The notes under the pieces were generated by a model that was not told the origin of the DNA, ran no database searches, and saw only the letters and a list, made by a program, of their open reading frames with translations. Below are positions 33,746 through 42,540 of a stretch of 64,000 bases of DNA, piece after piece. Within the stretch, counting starts at the first letter, position 1, and each line of letters begins with the position of its first letter. The DNA is from Haloferax marisrubri (GTDB lineage Archaea > Halobacteriota > Halobacteria > Halobacteriales > Haloferacaceae): NCBI RefSeq assembly GCF_001469875.2, contig NZ_LOPW02000010.1, positions 62,001-126,000 on the forward strand, written 5' to 3'. Made by a program: the position numbers and the translations under genes.

Positions 33746-34773
33746 GCCGCCACCTCCCGCTTCTCGCGGACCATCGCAGTCAGCGCGGGAAGCACCTCGT
33801 GAAGGTCGCCGACGATGCCGTAGTCGGCGTGCTCGAAGATGGGCGCGTTGGGGTCGGTGTTGACGGCGACCACCACGTCGCTTCCGTTCATCCCTTCGAG
33901 GTGCTGGACGGCACCCGAGATGCCCGCGGCGATGTAGAGGTGCGGTCGGACGGTCTTGCCCGTCTGGCCGACCTGCCGCGCGGGTTCGACCCAGCCCTCC
34001 TCGACGGCGGCGCGAGTGGCGGCGACTTCGCCGCCGAGCGCCTCCGCGAGTTCGACGAGCGGCGTCACGTCGCCCTCGCACCCGGCCCCGCCGGCGACGA
34101 TGACGTCCGCGTCGGTGATGTCCACGACGCCGCCGACGACCCGTTCGAGGACGGTCGAGAGCGTGTCTTCCTCGGCGACGACGACGTCGACCGATTCGAC
34201 GGCCTCCGCCGCGTTTTCGGCCGCTTCGGCGGGTTCGCCGGCGTCGAACACCCCGGCGCGGACCGTCGCCATCTGCGGGCGGTGGGCGGGACATTTGATG
34301 GTCGCCATGGCGCTCCCGCCGAACGTCGGTCTGCTCGCGAGGAGGAGCCCCGCCTCGTCGACGGCGAGTTCGGTGCAGTCGGCCGTGAGGCCGGCGTGGG
34401 CGGGCACCGCGACCCGGCCCGCGAAGTCGCGGCCGGTGTGGGTCCCGCCGATGAGGACGATGCTCGGCTTGCGCGCCTCGACGAGCGCGCGGAACTGCTC
34501 GCCGTAGGGGTCGGCGCGGTACGGTTCGAACACCGGGTCGTCGGCGAGGAGCGCGCGGTCGGCCCCGCGGGCCACCGCCTCTTCTGCGAGGTGGGCGACG
34601 CCGTCGCCCACGACGAGCGCGACGAGCGACTCGCCCGTCTCGTCGGCGAGTTCGCGGCCCTTCGCGAGGAGTTCCCATGACACCGGCGCGGCCTCACCGT
34701 CGTGCTGTTCGACGAACACCCAGACGTCCCGGTAGTCGGCCACGTCGATTTCCGGCCCGCTCGCGGCGCTCAT
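33742..34773 (-). CDS. fixB: electron transfer flavoprotein alpha subunit (FixB)
   Basis: 343 residues. The N-terminal domain carries RDVWVFVEQHDGEAAPVSWE; the C-terminal FAD domain has the ETF-alpha signature (LYIAAGISGAVQHLEGM and NTDPNAPIFEHADYGIVGD). It forms the flavin heterodimer with FixA. Its ATG directly abuts the fixA TAG stop, and its stop overlaps fixC: a compact operon. An N-terminal extension of about 13 residues precedes the fold. Confidence 0.93.
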   Translation of the reverse strand: MSAASGPEIDVADYRDVWVFVEQHDGEAAPVSWELLAKGRELADETGESLVALVVGDGVAHLAEEAVARGADRALLADDPVFEPYRADPYGEQFRALVEARKPSIVLIGGTHTGRDFAGRVAVPAHAGLTADCTELAVDEAGLLLASRPTFGGSAMATIKCPAHRPQMATVRAGVFDAGEPAEAAENAAEAVESVDVVVAEEDTLSTVLERVVGGVVDITDADVIVAGGAGCEGDVTPLVELAEALGGEVAATRAAVEEGWVEPARQVGQTGKTVRPHLYIAAGISGAVQHLEGMNGSDVVVAVNTDPNAPIFEHADYGIVGDLHEVLPALTAMVREKREVAA

Positions 34774-35553
34774 CTAGAGCACCTCCGCGAGGTGGTCGTA
34801 GAGGGCTTCGACGCTGTCGACGCGCGTCCGCTCCCGTTCGACCGGCGAGGCGGTGTCCATCCCGCCGACCTTCGTCGGCGAGTTGGCGAGGCCGACCCGG
34901 TCTTCGATGTCGAGGTCGGCGGCGGTCCACTGGACGGGTTCGAACTCGGTCTCGGCGAATATCTTCCGGTGCAACCCGGCGGGTCGCGGGTCGTTCGCGC
35001 CGAACACCATCGCCACGACGACCGGGAGCGCGGCGGCGACGCGCTCGTAGCCGCCCTCGACGTCTCGCGTGCCGACGAGGACGCCCTCGTCGGGTCGGGG
35101 GTCGAGCGATTCGGTGTAGGTGAGTTGGGCCCAGCCGTTGTGGGCGGCGATGCCCGGCGGTACCTGTCCGGTCGAGGAGTCGGTGCTCTCCTCGCCGCAG
35201 ATGACCACGTCGGCGTCGAGTTCTTCGGCCGCCCGCGCGAGCGCGAGGCTCGTGGGCCACGTGTCGCTGCCGCCGAACGCGCGGTCTGTGAGCAGGACGC
35301 CGCCGTCTGCGCCCGCGGCGACGGCCGCCTGCAGGACGGCGCTGGCCGGCGGCGGTCCCATCGTGATTGCGGTCACGGTCCCGCCGACGGCGTCGCGGAG
35401 CGCGAGCGCGGACTCGACGGCGTTGTGGTCGGGCTTGTTCAGCACCGCCGGCGCGTCGGAGCGGTTCAACGTCCCCGTATCGGGGTCTATCGTGACGTCG
35501 TCCGCATCGGGAACCTGCTTGACGCAGACGACGATGTTCCATCCGTCATTCAT
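34774..35553 (-). CDS. fixA: electron transfer flavoprotein beta subunit (FixA)
   Basis: 259 residues. NIVVCVKQVPDADDVTID opens the fold; the ETF-beta region CGEESTDSSTGQVPPGIAAH and the later VAAALPVVVAMV are in the expected places. It is the first gene of the fixABCX operon. The ATG at 35553 starts MNDGW; the upstream region shared with the divergent usp gene has AT-rich promoter DNA at about 35620-35660. In bifurcating complexes this subunit helps hold the second flavin; whether this complex bifurcates is inferred from the complete gene set. Confidence 0.93.
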   Translation of the reverse strand: MNDGWNIVVCVKQVPDADDVTIDPDTGTLNRSDAPAVLNKPDHNAVESALALRDAVGGTVTAITMGPPPASAVLQAAVAAGADGGVLLTDRAFGGSDTWPTSLALARAAEELDADVVICGEESTDSSTGQVPPGIAAHNGWAQLTYTESLDPRPDEGVLVGTRDVEGGYERVAAALPVVVAMVFGANDPRPAGLHRKIFAETEFEPVQWTAADLDIEDRVGLANSPTKVGGMDTASPVERERTRVDSVEALYDHLAEVL

Positions 35554-35681
35554 AATTTGACGACGCCGTCGTGTGCGGCGCTTACCGAACATAGCACGCA
35601 CCGGGCTACATACCGCCCCGCTCATTCTCGAAATATAAGAACCAAATACCCGATATTACCCCGCGCCAGCCGTATTCTGGC

Positions 35682-35690
35682 TCAGGAGGG
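35682..35690 (+). promoter_or_regulatory. strong Shine-Dalgarno of the usp gene
   Basis: CAGGAGGGC lies about 8 bases before ATG 35698, an unusually good ribosome binding site in a region where most genes have short leaders. It fixes the start. Confidence 0.6.
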
Positions 35691-35697
35691 CCAACAA

Positions 35698-36309
35698 ATG
35701 TACACCAACATCCTCGTTCCCGTCGACACCAGTCCCGAGTCAATGAACGCCGCGAGTCACGCGATTCGCCTCGCGGACGCGGTCGGCGCGTCGGTTCACG
35801 CCCTGTACGTCACGCGACCGCCCGTGGACACCGACGACGACGGCGAGCGCTCGCAGTCGCGGAGCGAACGCGCCTTCGCGGACGTGGTCGAACGCGCCGA
35901 GGACCACGGCGTCGAAGTCGAGACGACCGTCCTCGTCGGCGACCCCGCGGAGACCATCGCCGACTTCGCCGAGGCGAACCACGCCGACCTCATCGTGATG
36001 GGCACTCACGGCCGCGAGGGCGTGGACCGACTGTTCAACGGGAGCGTCGCCGAGCGCGTCGGCCGACTCGCCAGCGTCCCGGTGACGACGATTCGGCTCC
36101 GCGACGGCGAGCAGTCGGTCCGCTCGGCGCTCGAGGCACAGCGCATCGCGCGCGAAAAGCTCGCCCACACCGGCCACGACGACGCCGTCATCGAATCGCC
36201 GTCTCGCCAGCGGTCCGCGTGGGTCGTCCGCGCCGCCGACGACCGCGGGGAGTACAACGTCCACATCAACAGCGCGTCCGGGCAGGCCAAACTCGTTCAG
36301 GTCGGCTGA
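35698..36309 (+). CDS. universal stress protein with C-terminal extension
   Basis: 203 residues. A UspA fold (1-142) with MYTNILVPVDTSPES, and the nucleotide motif VMGTHGREGVDRLFNGSVAERV, which matches ATP-binding GxxGxxx9G(S/T). A further 60 residues (QRIAREKLAHTGH ... KLVQVG) form a small beta domain not usual in UspA; function unknown. Divergent from fixA. Cytoplasmic, probably stress related; a second, plain UspA lies at 41956-42423. Confidence 0.9.
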   Translation: MYTNILVPVDTSPESMNAASHAIRLADAVGASVHALYVTRPPVDTDDDGERSQSRSERAFADVVERAEDHGVEVETTVLVGDPAETIADFAEANHADLIVMGTHGREGVDRLFNGSVAERVGRLASVPVTTIRLRDGEQSVRSALEAQRIAREKLAHTGHDDAVIESPSRQRSAWVVRAADDRGEYNVHINSASGQAKLVQVG

Positions 36310-36330
36310 GTCCGGCCTGCGATTTTTCGG

Positions 36331-38130
36331 TTATTCGAGGTCGAGGAGCGTCGCGGCCTCGTCGAGGAACTCGGCGTAGACCGACATCGCGTCCTCGATG
36401 GGTTCGGGTTCGGTCATATCGACGCCGGCGGTTTGGAGCACGTCGAGGGGGTACTCGCTGCCGCCGAGCGCGAGCGCCTCGCGGTAGTCCGCCGCGGCCG
36501 ACTCGCCTTCCTCGCGGATGCGCTCGACGATGGCCGCCGCCGCGGAGATGCCCGTCGCGTACTGGTAGACGTAGTAGTTGTAGTAGAAGTGCGGAATGCG
36601 CATCCACTCGCGGGCGATGTGGTCGTCGGTCGCCGCGGGCTCGTAGTACGCCGCCTTCAGGTCGCCGTACAGTTCGTCGAAGCGGTCGGGCGTGAGCGCG
36701 CCGTCGTCCTCGACGATTTCGTGAATCTGGAGTTCGAAGTCGGCGAACATCGTCTGGCGGAACAGCGTCGAGCGGAACCGTTCGAGGTACTCGTCGAGGA
36801 CGTGCGTCCGGAGTTCGTCGTCGTCGACGTTCTCCAGTAGGTACTCGGTCAGGAGCGTCTCGTTGACCGTGGAGGCGACCTCGGCGGTGAAAATGTCGTA
36901 GCTCGCGTCGTGCCACGGCTGGGCGTCGTTGGCGAGTTCGGAGTGCATCGAGTGGCCCAGTTCGTGGGCGAGCGTGAACATCGATGCGGCGTCGTCCTGG
37001 TAGTTCATCATGATGAACGGCTGGGTGTCGTAGGTTCCCGCGGAGTACGCCCCCGAGCGTTTGCCGCGGTTCTCGTACACGTCGACCCAGCGGTCTTCGA
37101 GGCCCTCGGCCATCCGCGCTTGATACGCCTCGCCGAGCGGTTCGACGGCCTCGATGATGTACTCCTTCGCCTGTTCGTACGGAATCTCGGGGCCGTGGTC
37201 GCCGGTGAGCGACACGTACAGGTCCCACATCTGGAGTTCGTCCGCGCCGATGGCCTCGCGCTTCAACTCGGCGTGGCGGTGGAGGTGGCCGAGGTTGTCG
37301 CGGACGGTGTCGAGCAGGTTGTCGTACACCTCGACCGGGACGTTGGGGCCGTCGAGAGCGGCCTCGCGGGCGGTCTCGTAGTCGCGGATGCGCGCGGTCT
37401 TCACGTCCTTCTTGACGCTGTTTTTCAGCGAGGTGCCGACGGCGTTGCGCACGTCGGCCCAGCGGTCGTAGAACTCCTCGTGGACGGTCCGGCGGAACTC
37501 GCGGTCGGGGTGTTTCTGAAGCTTCGTGAAGTTGCCCTGCGTGATTTCGACCGACGTGCCGTCGGGCTTTTCGACGGTCGGGAACTCGAGGTCGGCGTTG
37601 GCGAGCATGGAGTAGATATCGCTCGACGCGCCGGTCACGTCCGAGAGGTTGGCGAGGACCTCTTCGACCTCGGCGGAGCGGGTGTGTTCCTTCGTCCGGA
37701 GCACGTCGTCGAAGTGGTGCTCGTAGGCTTCGAGTTCGGGTTCCTCCTCGACGAACTCGGCGACGCCGTCGCGCCCGAGTTCCTGTAGCTCGGGGTCCAG
37801 ATAGCTGACCGCGCTCCGGGCCTTCGACGCCAGCGCCTCCGCGCGGCCGGCCTGCGCTTGGTACTCCTGGTTCCGGGTGTCCTGACTGCTGCGGAGGTTC
37901 GCGTAGGAGACGACCATCGACACCTCGCGGAGCACCGACTCCATCGTCTCGAGGAGTTCGAGGAGCGTCTCGGGGTCCTCGGTGGCGCGACCCTCGTAGC
38001 TCGCCAGTTCGGGGACGCGCTCTGCGACGTCCTCGTACGCCGCCTCCCACTCCTCGTCAGACGCGTAGATGCTGTCGAGGTCCCACTTGTACTCCTCGTC
38101 GATGTCGCTCCGCTCGGGAACCGAACTCAT
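36331..38130 (-). CDS. pepF: oligoendopeptidase F (M3 metallopeptidase)
   Basis: 599 residues, the usual length. Zinc motif LAHELGHSMHSELA (HEXXH, with the downstream Glu in FTAEVASTVNE as third ligand) and typical PepF blocks VSYANLRSSQD, KPDGTSVEITQGNF and WMRIPHFYYNYYVYQYATG. Degrades short peptides in the cytoplasm. ATG MSSVPERSD is chosen over a start 14 codons upstream because the sequence before it reads as leader. The gene is monocistronic. Confidence 0.95.
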   Translation of the reverse strand: MSSVPERSDIDEEYKWDLDSIYASDEEWEAAYEDVAERVPELASYEGRATEDPETLLELLETMESVLREVSMVVSYANLRSSQDTRNQEYQAQAGRAEALASKARSAVSYLDPELQELGRDGVAEFVEEEPELEAYEHHFDDVLRTKEHTRSAEVEEVLANLSDVTGASSDIYSMLANADLEFPTVEKPDGTSVEITQGNFTKLQKHPDREFRRTVHEEFYDRWADVRNAVGTSLKNSVKKDVKTARIRDYETAREAALDGPNVPVEVYDNLLDTVRDNLGHLHRHAELKREAIGADELQMWDLYVSLTGDHGPEIPYEQAKEYIIEAVEPLGEAYQARMAEGLEDRWVDVYENRGKRSGAYSAGTYDTQPFIMMNYQDDAASMFTLAHELGHSMHSELANDAQPWHDASYDIFTAEVASTVNETLLTEYLLENVDDDELRTHVLDEYLERFRSTLFRQTMFADFELQIHEIVEDDGALTPDRFDELYGDLKAAYYEPAATDDHIAREWMRIPHFYYNYYVYQYATGISAAAAIVERIREEGESAAADYREALALGGSEYPLDVLQTAGVDMTEPEPIEDAMSVYAEFLDEAATLLDLE

Positions 38131-38214
38131 GTTGGATAATCCGACGCACGCGCGGGTGGTAAGCCTTATCAATCGACCGGCGAAGCGGGGACGAGGAGGG
38201 CGGTCGCGTCGCGG

Positions 38215-38370
38215 TTAGTGTCGGGTCGCTCTCGCTTCTCGGACCTGCGAACCGTCCCGGACTAGGTCCTCACAGTGCGGACAGACGCGGGGGGCGTCCA
38301 TGCCCTCCGGGGCGAACACCCTGACGTAGCCTTCCGTGACGAAAGAATTGCAGTTCTGACATGTAGGCAT
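38215..38370 (-). CDS. 51-residue zinc-finger micro-protein (DUF7563-like)
   Basis: MPTCQNCNSFVTEGYVRVF, then VCPHCEDLV: two CxxC pairs (Cys4/7 and Cys30/33 approximately), forming a zinc knuckle. Haloarchaea contain many such CPxCG-type micro-proteins; this one matches, from memory, the DUF7563 type. Basic C-terminal tail EARATRH. The small size and conserved cysteines make it a credible gene; function unknown. It lies 84 bases from pepF on the same strand. Confidence 0.8.
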   Translation of the reverse strand: MPTCQNCNSFVTEGYVRVFAPEGMDAPRVCPHCEDLVRDGSQVREARATRH

Positions 38371-38508
38371 GGCGGTCGTGCGTACCACGTCAACTGAGTT
38401 AGATGTTGTGGGCGATTTTCGGCACCCGACACCGACTTCGACCGCGAAGGTCCGGTGGCGGCCCCCGGCGGCGCAAATCACTTTGCTCGGCGAGCGTGTG
38501 GGAGTGCT

Positions 38509-39846
38509 ATGGACGACCTCTCCTCCGCAGTCCGCGAGGCGTTCGCCCGGACGTGGGTCGACGACCGCCCGTGGGCGTTCCTCACCGACCTGACGGCCAT
38601 CGGCGACCGGATGGCCGGCGGGCCGGGCGACCGCCGCGCGAGCACGCTCGTCGCCGACGCCCTCGCCGACGCGGGCGTCAGGCGCGTCGAGTTCGACCCC
38701 TTCGAGATGGCGCGCTGGACCCGCGGCGACACGACGCTCGACCTCACCGCGCCCGACGAGCGGCGCTTCGAGGCCGTCGCGCTCCCGTACGCTCCGCCGG
38801 CGACGGTCTCCGGCCCGCTGGTCGATGTCGGCTACGGCACGCCGAGCGAAATCGACGCCGCCGACGTGGACGGCGCGCTCGCCGTCGCCAGCACGACGAC
38901 GCCAGCCGGCGGCCGGTTCGTCCACCGGATGGAGAAGTTCAACTACGCAATCGACTCCGGTGCGGTCGGCTTCGTCTTCGTCAACCACCTCCCCGGGCAA
39001 CTCCCGCCCACCGGGGCGCTCCGCTACGACGAGGAGGCCGCCGCGCCCGCGGTCGGTGTGAGCGCCGAAACCGGGTCGTGGCTGACCGACTACGCGGCCC
39101 GCGGCGGCGAGGCGACCCTCGCGGTCGACGCCGAGACGACGCCCGGCGAGAGCCGGAACGTCGAGGGTCGCGTCGGCCCCGACACCGACCGCGAACTCGT
39201 CCTCTGTGCCCACTTCGACGCCCACGACATCGCCGAGGGCGCGCTCGACAACGGCTGTGGCATCGCGGTCGTCGTCACCGCGGCGCGACTGCTCGCCGAG
39301 ATGGACCTCGACCTCGGGGTCCAAGTCGTCGGCGTCGGTGCGGAGGAACTCGGGCTGACCGGCTCCGAACACCTCGCGGACCGACTCGACCTCGACCGCG
39401 TCGCCGCCGTCGTCAACGTCGACGGCGCGGGGCGGTTCCGCGACCTCGTCGCCCACAGCCACACCTCGGAGGCGACGGCCGAGGTGGCGACCCGAGTCGG
39501 CAACGAGACGCGCCACCCGGTCGAAATCGAACCCGAACCGCACCCCTTCAGCGACCAGTGGCCGTTCGTCCGCGCCGGCGTCCCGGCGCTTCAGCTCAGG
39601 AGCGAAAGCGGCGAGCGCGGCCGCGGCTGGGGCCACACCCACGCCGACACCCGCGACAAGGTCGACGACAGAAACGTCCGCGAACACGGGATGCTAACTG
39701 CACTTATCGTCCGCGAACTCGCGGCGGCGGCCGCCGACGGGGAGATTCCGCGGCTCGACGACGACGACCTCGCCGCGGCGTTCCGCGACGCCGACTTCGA
39801 GACGGGGATGCGGGCCGCGGGCATCTGGCCCGACGGCTGGGAGTGA
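38509..39846 (+). CDS. M28-family aminopeptidase-like zinc peptidase
   Basis: 445 residues. A PA-like inserted domain (about 95-200) is followed by the zinc core: CAHFDAHD (first His and Asp region), LDNGCGIAVVV (bridging Asp), GAEELGLTGSEH (catalytic Glu pair), NVDGAGRF (Asp) and GHTHADTRDKVD (final His). No signal peptide, so it is cytoplasmic. Predicted aminopeptidase; the specificity is unknown. ATG at 38509. Confidence 0.9.
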   Translation: MDDLSSAVREAFARTWVDDRPWAFLTDLTAIGDRMAGGPGDRRASTLVADALADAGVRRVEFDPFEMARWTRGDTTLDLTAPDERRFEAVALPYAPPATVSGPLVDVGYGTPSEIDAADVDGALAVASTTTPAGGRFVHRMEKFNYAIDSGAVGFVFVNHLPGQLPPTGALRYDEEAAAPAVGVSAETGSWLTDYAARGGEATLAVDAETTPGESRNVEGRVGPDTDRELVLCAHFDAHDIAEGALDNGCGIAVVVTAARLLAEMDLDLGVQVVGVGAEELGLTGSEHLADRLDLDRVAAVVNVDGAGRFRDLVAHSHTSEATAEVATRVGNETRHPVEIEPEPHPFSDQWPFVRAGVPALQLRSESGERGRGWGHTHADTRDKVDDRNVREHGMLTALIVRELAAAAADGEIPRLDDDDLAAAFRDADFETGMRAAGIWPDGWE

Positions 39847-39855
39847 GTCCGGCGG

Positions 39856-40182
39856 TCAGTCGCGCGCGGACGACTCGGTGTCGTCTCCTCTGTCGCCGCC
39901 CGAGTCGCGCCCGTCGCCGCCTTCGTCGGCGTCGCTGACTTCGACCGTTAGCTCCGCCGCTTCGAGCGCGCTTTCGGTCGCGGCCTCGACGACCATCCCG
40001 GCCCCGATGACGACGTAGTACATCCCGTAGACGAACGTCGGCACGGCTATGAGGAGATAGAGCGCGAGGCCGGCGATGCCCGTCAGGCTGGCGAGGAAGC
40101 CGCCGACGGCGTTGCCGACGCCGACGATAAACAGGCCGAAGACGATGCGGAGGGTCGCGTCCCACGCGGCGGACCGGTCCAT
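39856..40182 (-). CDS. small two-helix membrane protein, acidic tail
   Basis: 108 residues. Two hydrophobic segments (about 11-35 and 38-62) and then a strongly acidic, Gly/Asp-rich C-terminal tail of about 30 residues (DADEGGDGRDSGGDRGDD). Family not recognised. The stop lies 7 bases from the convergent M28 gene. No partner gene is evident. Confidence 0.75.
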   Translation of the reverse strand: MDRSAAWDATLRIVFGLFIVGVGNAVGGFLASLTGIAGLALYLLIAVPTFVYGMYYVVIGAGMVVEAATESALEAAELTVEVSDADEGGDGRDSGGDRGDDTESSARD

Positions 40183-40282
40183 GCGTGAGCCGACGGCGAG
40201 CCGCGTGATGTGTCTACTGGTCGATACGCGGCTCGGGGCCGCGGACCCGCGGTGAGGATCGCGGGAGTCGTGCTTCCGCGCG

Positions 40283-40930
40283 TCAGCACACCGCGAGCAG
40301 TTCGTCCAGCGAGTCGAGTTCGTAGGTCGGTTCGGCGGCCAACTGGTAGCCGTCGCGGTGCGGTCGGCGGATGAACGCCGAGTCGATGCCGGCGCGGTCG
40401 GCCGCGACCACGTCGACGTTGCTGTCGCCGACGTAGAGCGCCGAGTCGACGCCGAGGTCGCCCATCGCGCGCTCGATGTAGTGCGGGTTCGGCTTTTTCA
40501 CCCGCGCGCCTTCGACCGTCGGGTCGCGGCCGTAGGCCACCTCGAAGCGGTCGTCGATGTCGAACACGTCGAGGATGTGTTCGATGGTCGCGTGCTGGTT
40601 GTTGCTCACGACCGCCAGCGGGTGGTCGATGTCGTCGAGGGCGGTCACGTCGTCGTACAGCGGTTTCGTCCCGTTTTCGAGACACGCCCGCTGGGTCGCC
40701 GCGGCGTGACTCTCGTGGTGCGACCAGAAGTCGTCGACCGGCACGTCGTGGACCGCGCAGATGCGGCGCAGGCGCGTGAGCCCGCCGTTGATTACCCCGT
40801 CGACCGTCTCGGTCGTCGGTTCGACGTCGAACTCGGCGAACGCCCGCCTGACCGCCTCCCGCTGGACTTCGAGGAGCGTCGGCTTCGTCAGCACGCCGTC
40901 GTTGTCGAAGATGACAGCGTCGTAGCACAT
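40283..40930 (-). CDS. HAD-superfamily hydrolase
   Basis: 215 residues. Motif I DNDGVLT (the second Asp as acid/base), motif II VVSNNQ, motif III Lys in RVKKPNPHYIER and motif IV GDSNVDVVAA. Cap domain of alpha-helical C1 type (about 15-95). Phosphatase of the phosphoglycolate-phosphatase/beta-PGM group is likely; the substrate is unknown. ATG MCYDAVIFD is chosen because the fold starts there; a 30-residue extension to 41020 would overlap truA. Same strand as truA, 86 bases after it. Confidence 0.88.
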   Translation of the reverse strand: MCYDAVIFDNDGVLTKPTLLEVQREAVRRAFAEFDVEPTTETVDGVINGGLTRLRRICAVHDVPVDDFWSHHESHAAATQRACLENGTKPLYDDVTALDDIDHPLAVVSNNQHATIEHILDVFDIDDRFEVAYGRDPTVEGARVKKPNPHYIERAMGDLGVDSALYVGDSNVDVVAADRAGIDSAFIRRPHRDGYQLAAEPTYELDSLDELLAVC

Positions 40931-41016
40931 GGTCGGCGATTCGCACCCGAACCAAGATAACGTTGCTATGTGCGACCCCAACCGCTCCGGAGGGCTATTG
41001 ACTCCTCGCGCGTCCG

Positions 41017-41865
41017 TCAACTGCTGTCTTCGCCGTCACCGACGCTTCCGGCGTCGCCCGCCACGACTCCGTCGCGGATGCGCGACCCGACGCGCCAGCC
41101 GATGCGGTCCGCCAGCGCCCGCTCGCCGAAGGCGGCCGCGGTGCTCTCGGCGGCCATCGAGTCCACGTCGAACTCGACGTTCGGGTAGTCGACCGCCGTG
41201 AGAAGCAGGGGCGTCGGCGGCGCGGGCGCGATGCCCGCGGGGCCGTCGAGGTGGTCGGGACCGAGCGCGTCGTCCACCTTCGACGGCGGGGCCGCGCCCG
41301 ACCCGACGGCGCGGACGAGCGAGACGAGTCGGCGGACGAGTTCGCGGGCGAAGCCGCCGGCCTCGACGCGCACGAGGAGGAAGTCGCCGTCGCGGGTCAG
41401 GTCGCCGTCGATGGCCCGGACCGTTCCGTGGTCGTCGGGCGTGAGGTTGTGGAAGTCGTGTTCGCCGCGGCAGGCGTCGAAGGCGTCTCGCGCCCGGGCG
41501 TCGTCGAACCCCTCGCTCGGCGCGTGGAGGTCGTAGACGTACTCGCGGCGGGTCGGCCGGTGTCGGGCGTGGAAGTCGTCGGGGGCGTCGGCGGCGGCCC
41601 ACGCCCGGACCGTGCCCGGGAGCTCCGAGTTCAGCGCCCGCGGCGTACACCAGTCGGGGCACTCGAAGGCGACGGTCTGTGCGAGCGCGGAGACGCCCGC
41701 GTCGGTCCGCCCGGCGGCGGCGTAGTCGGTCGGTTCCTCGTCGTCGTCGCAGACGCCGAGCGCGCGGCAGGCGTCGAAGAGGGCGTCCTCGACGGTCGGC
41801 ACGTCCGGCTGTCGCTGGAACCCGTTGTACGGGCGTCCGTCGTAGGCGACGCGGAAGGCGCGCAT
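41017..41865 (-). CDS. truA: tRNA pseudouridine synthase A
   Basis: 282 residues. Converts uridines 38-40 in the anticodon arm (archaeal TruA may act only at some). Catalytic Asp55 in AGRTDAGVSA, with the RVAYDGRPYNGFQRQ opening and the FHARHRPTRREYVYDL block. The C-terminal 30 residues are acidic and unlikely to be catalytic. The upstream extension would overlap the usp leader; ATG at 41865 gives a leaderless or short-leader start. Confidence 0.93.
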   Translation of the reverse strand: MRAFRVAYDGRPYNGFQRQPDVPTVEDALFDACRALGVCDDDEEPTDYAAAGRTDAGVSALAQTVAFECPDWCTPRALNSELPGTVRAWAAADAPDDFHARHRPTRREYVYDLHAPSEGFDDARARDAFDACRGEHDFHNLTPDDHGTVRAIDGDLTRDGDFLLVRVEAGGFARELVRRLVSLVRAVGSGAAPPSKVDDALGPDHLDGPAGIAPAPPTPLLLTAVDYPNVEFDVDSMAAESTAAAFGERALADRIGWRVGSRIRDGVVAGDAGSVGDGEDSS

Positions 41866-41955
41866 GTCGGGTGATTTCCCGGCGGACTACTTAACCGACT
41901 CCACCCGGTTCGCCAGCATCGGTCGCCCTGTCGATTCCGCGCCGTCGCCCCGCGA

Positions 41956-42423
41956 CTACACGTCCGCGTCCAGCGACTGCTCGTCTTCGACCGGCGAGTC
42001 CTCGCTTCGGATGGTGAGTACCGGCACGTCGGCCATCCGGAGCACGCGCTCGGTGACGCTCCCGAGCAGGTAGCGCTCGATGCCCCGGCGGCCGTGGGTG
42101 CCCATCACGATGAGGTCGGCGTCGACCTCCTCGGCGTACCGGAGAATCGCCCGGTGCGGCGAGCCGTGTTCGACGGCCGTGACGACCTCGACGCCGTCCG
42201 CGTCGGCCGCCTCGACGGCCTCGGAGACGATGCGCTCGCCTTCCTCCTCGTAGGCGCGGACGAGGCCGCCGGCGTCGAGTTGGGTCGCGTGGAGGACGCG
42301 CTCGTCGACGACGTAGAGTGCGTACACCGTCGCGTCCGCCGTCGCGGCGAGGTCGATGGCGCGTTCGAGCGCCTCGTCGGCGGGGGCGCTGCCGTCGAGC
42401 GGGACGAGAATCCTGTCGTACAT
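41956..42423 (-). CDS. universal stress protein UspA family
   Basis: 155 residues. MYDRILVPLDGSAPADEA, and the ATP-binding GTHGRRGIERYLLGSVTERV, complete. It ends with an acidic tail. Typical stand-alone UspA, probably cytoplasmic. It lies between truA and hisS on the same strand, 117 bases after the hisS stop. No extension like that of the usp gene at 35698. Confidence 0.9.
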   Translation of the reverse strand: MYDRILVPLDGSAPADEALERAIDLAATADATVYALYVVDERVLHATQLDAGGLVRAYEEEGERIVSEAVEAADADGVEVVTAVEHGSPHRAILRYAEEVDADLIVMGTHGRRGIERYLLGSVTERVLRMADVPVLTIRSEDSPVEDEQSLDADV

Positions 42424-42540
42424 GTCACTCGTCTGTACGACGGGCGGGAACAAAAGGGCGTGCGCCAGTACCGGGGCGCGGGAACGCGGCGGGAGTCTGC
42501 CGGTACGAGGACCGGGTTTCCCGGTGCGAGCCGGCGTTCG

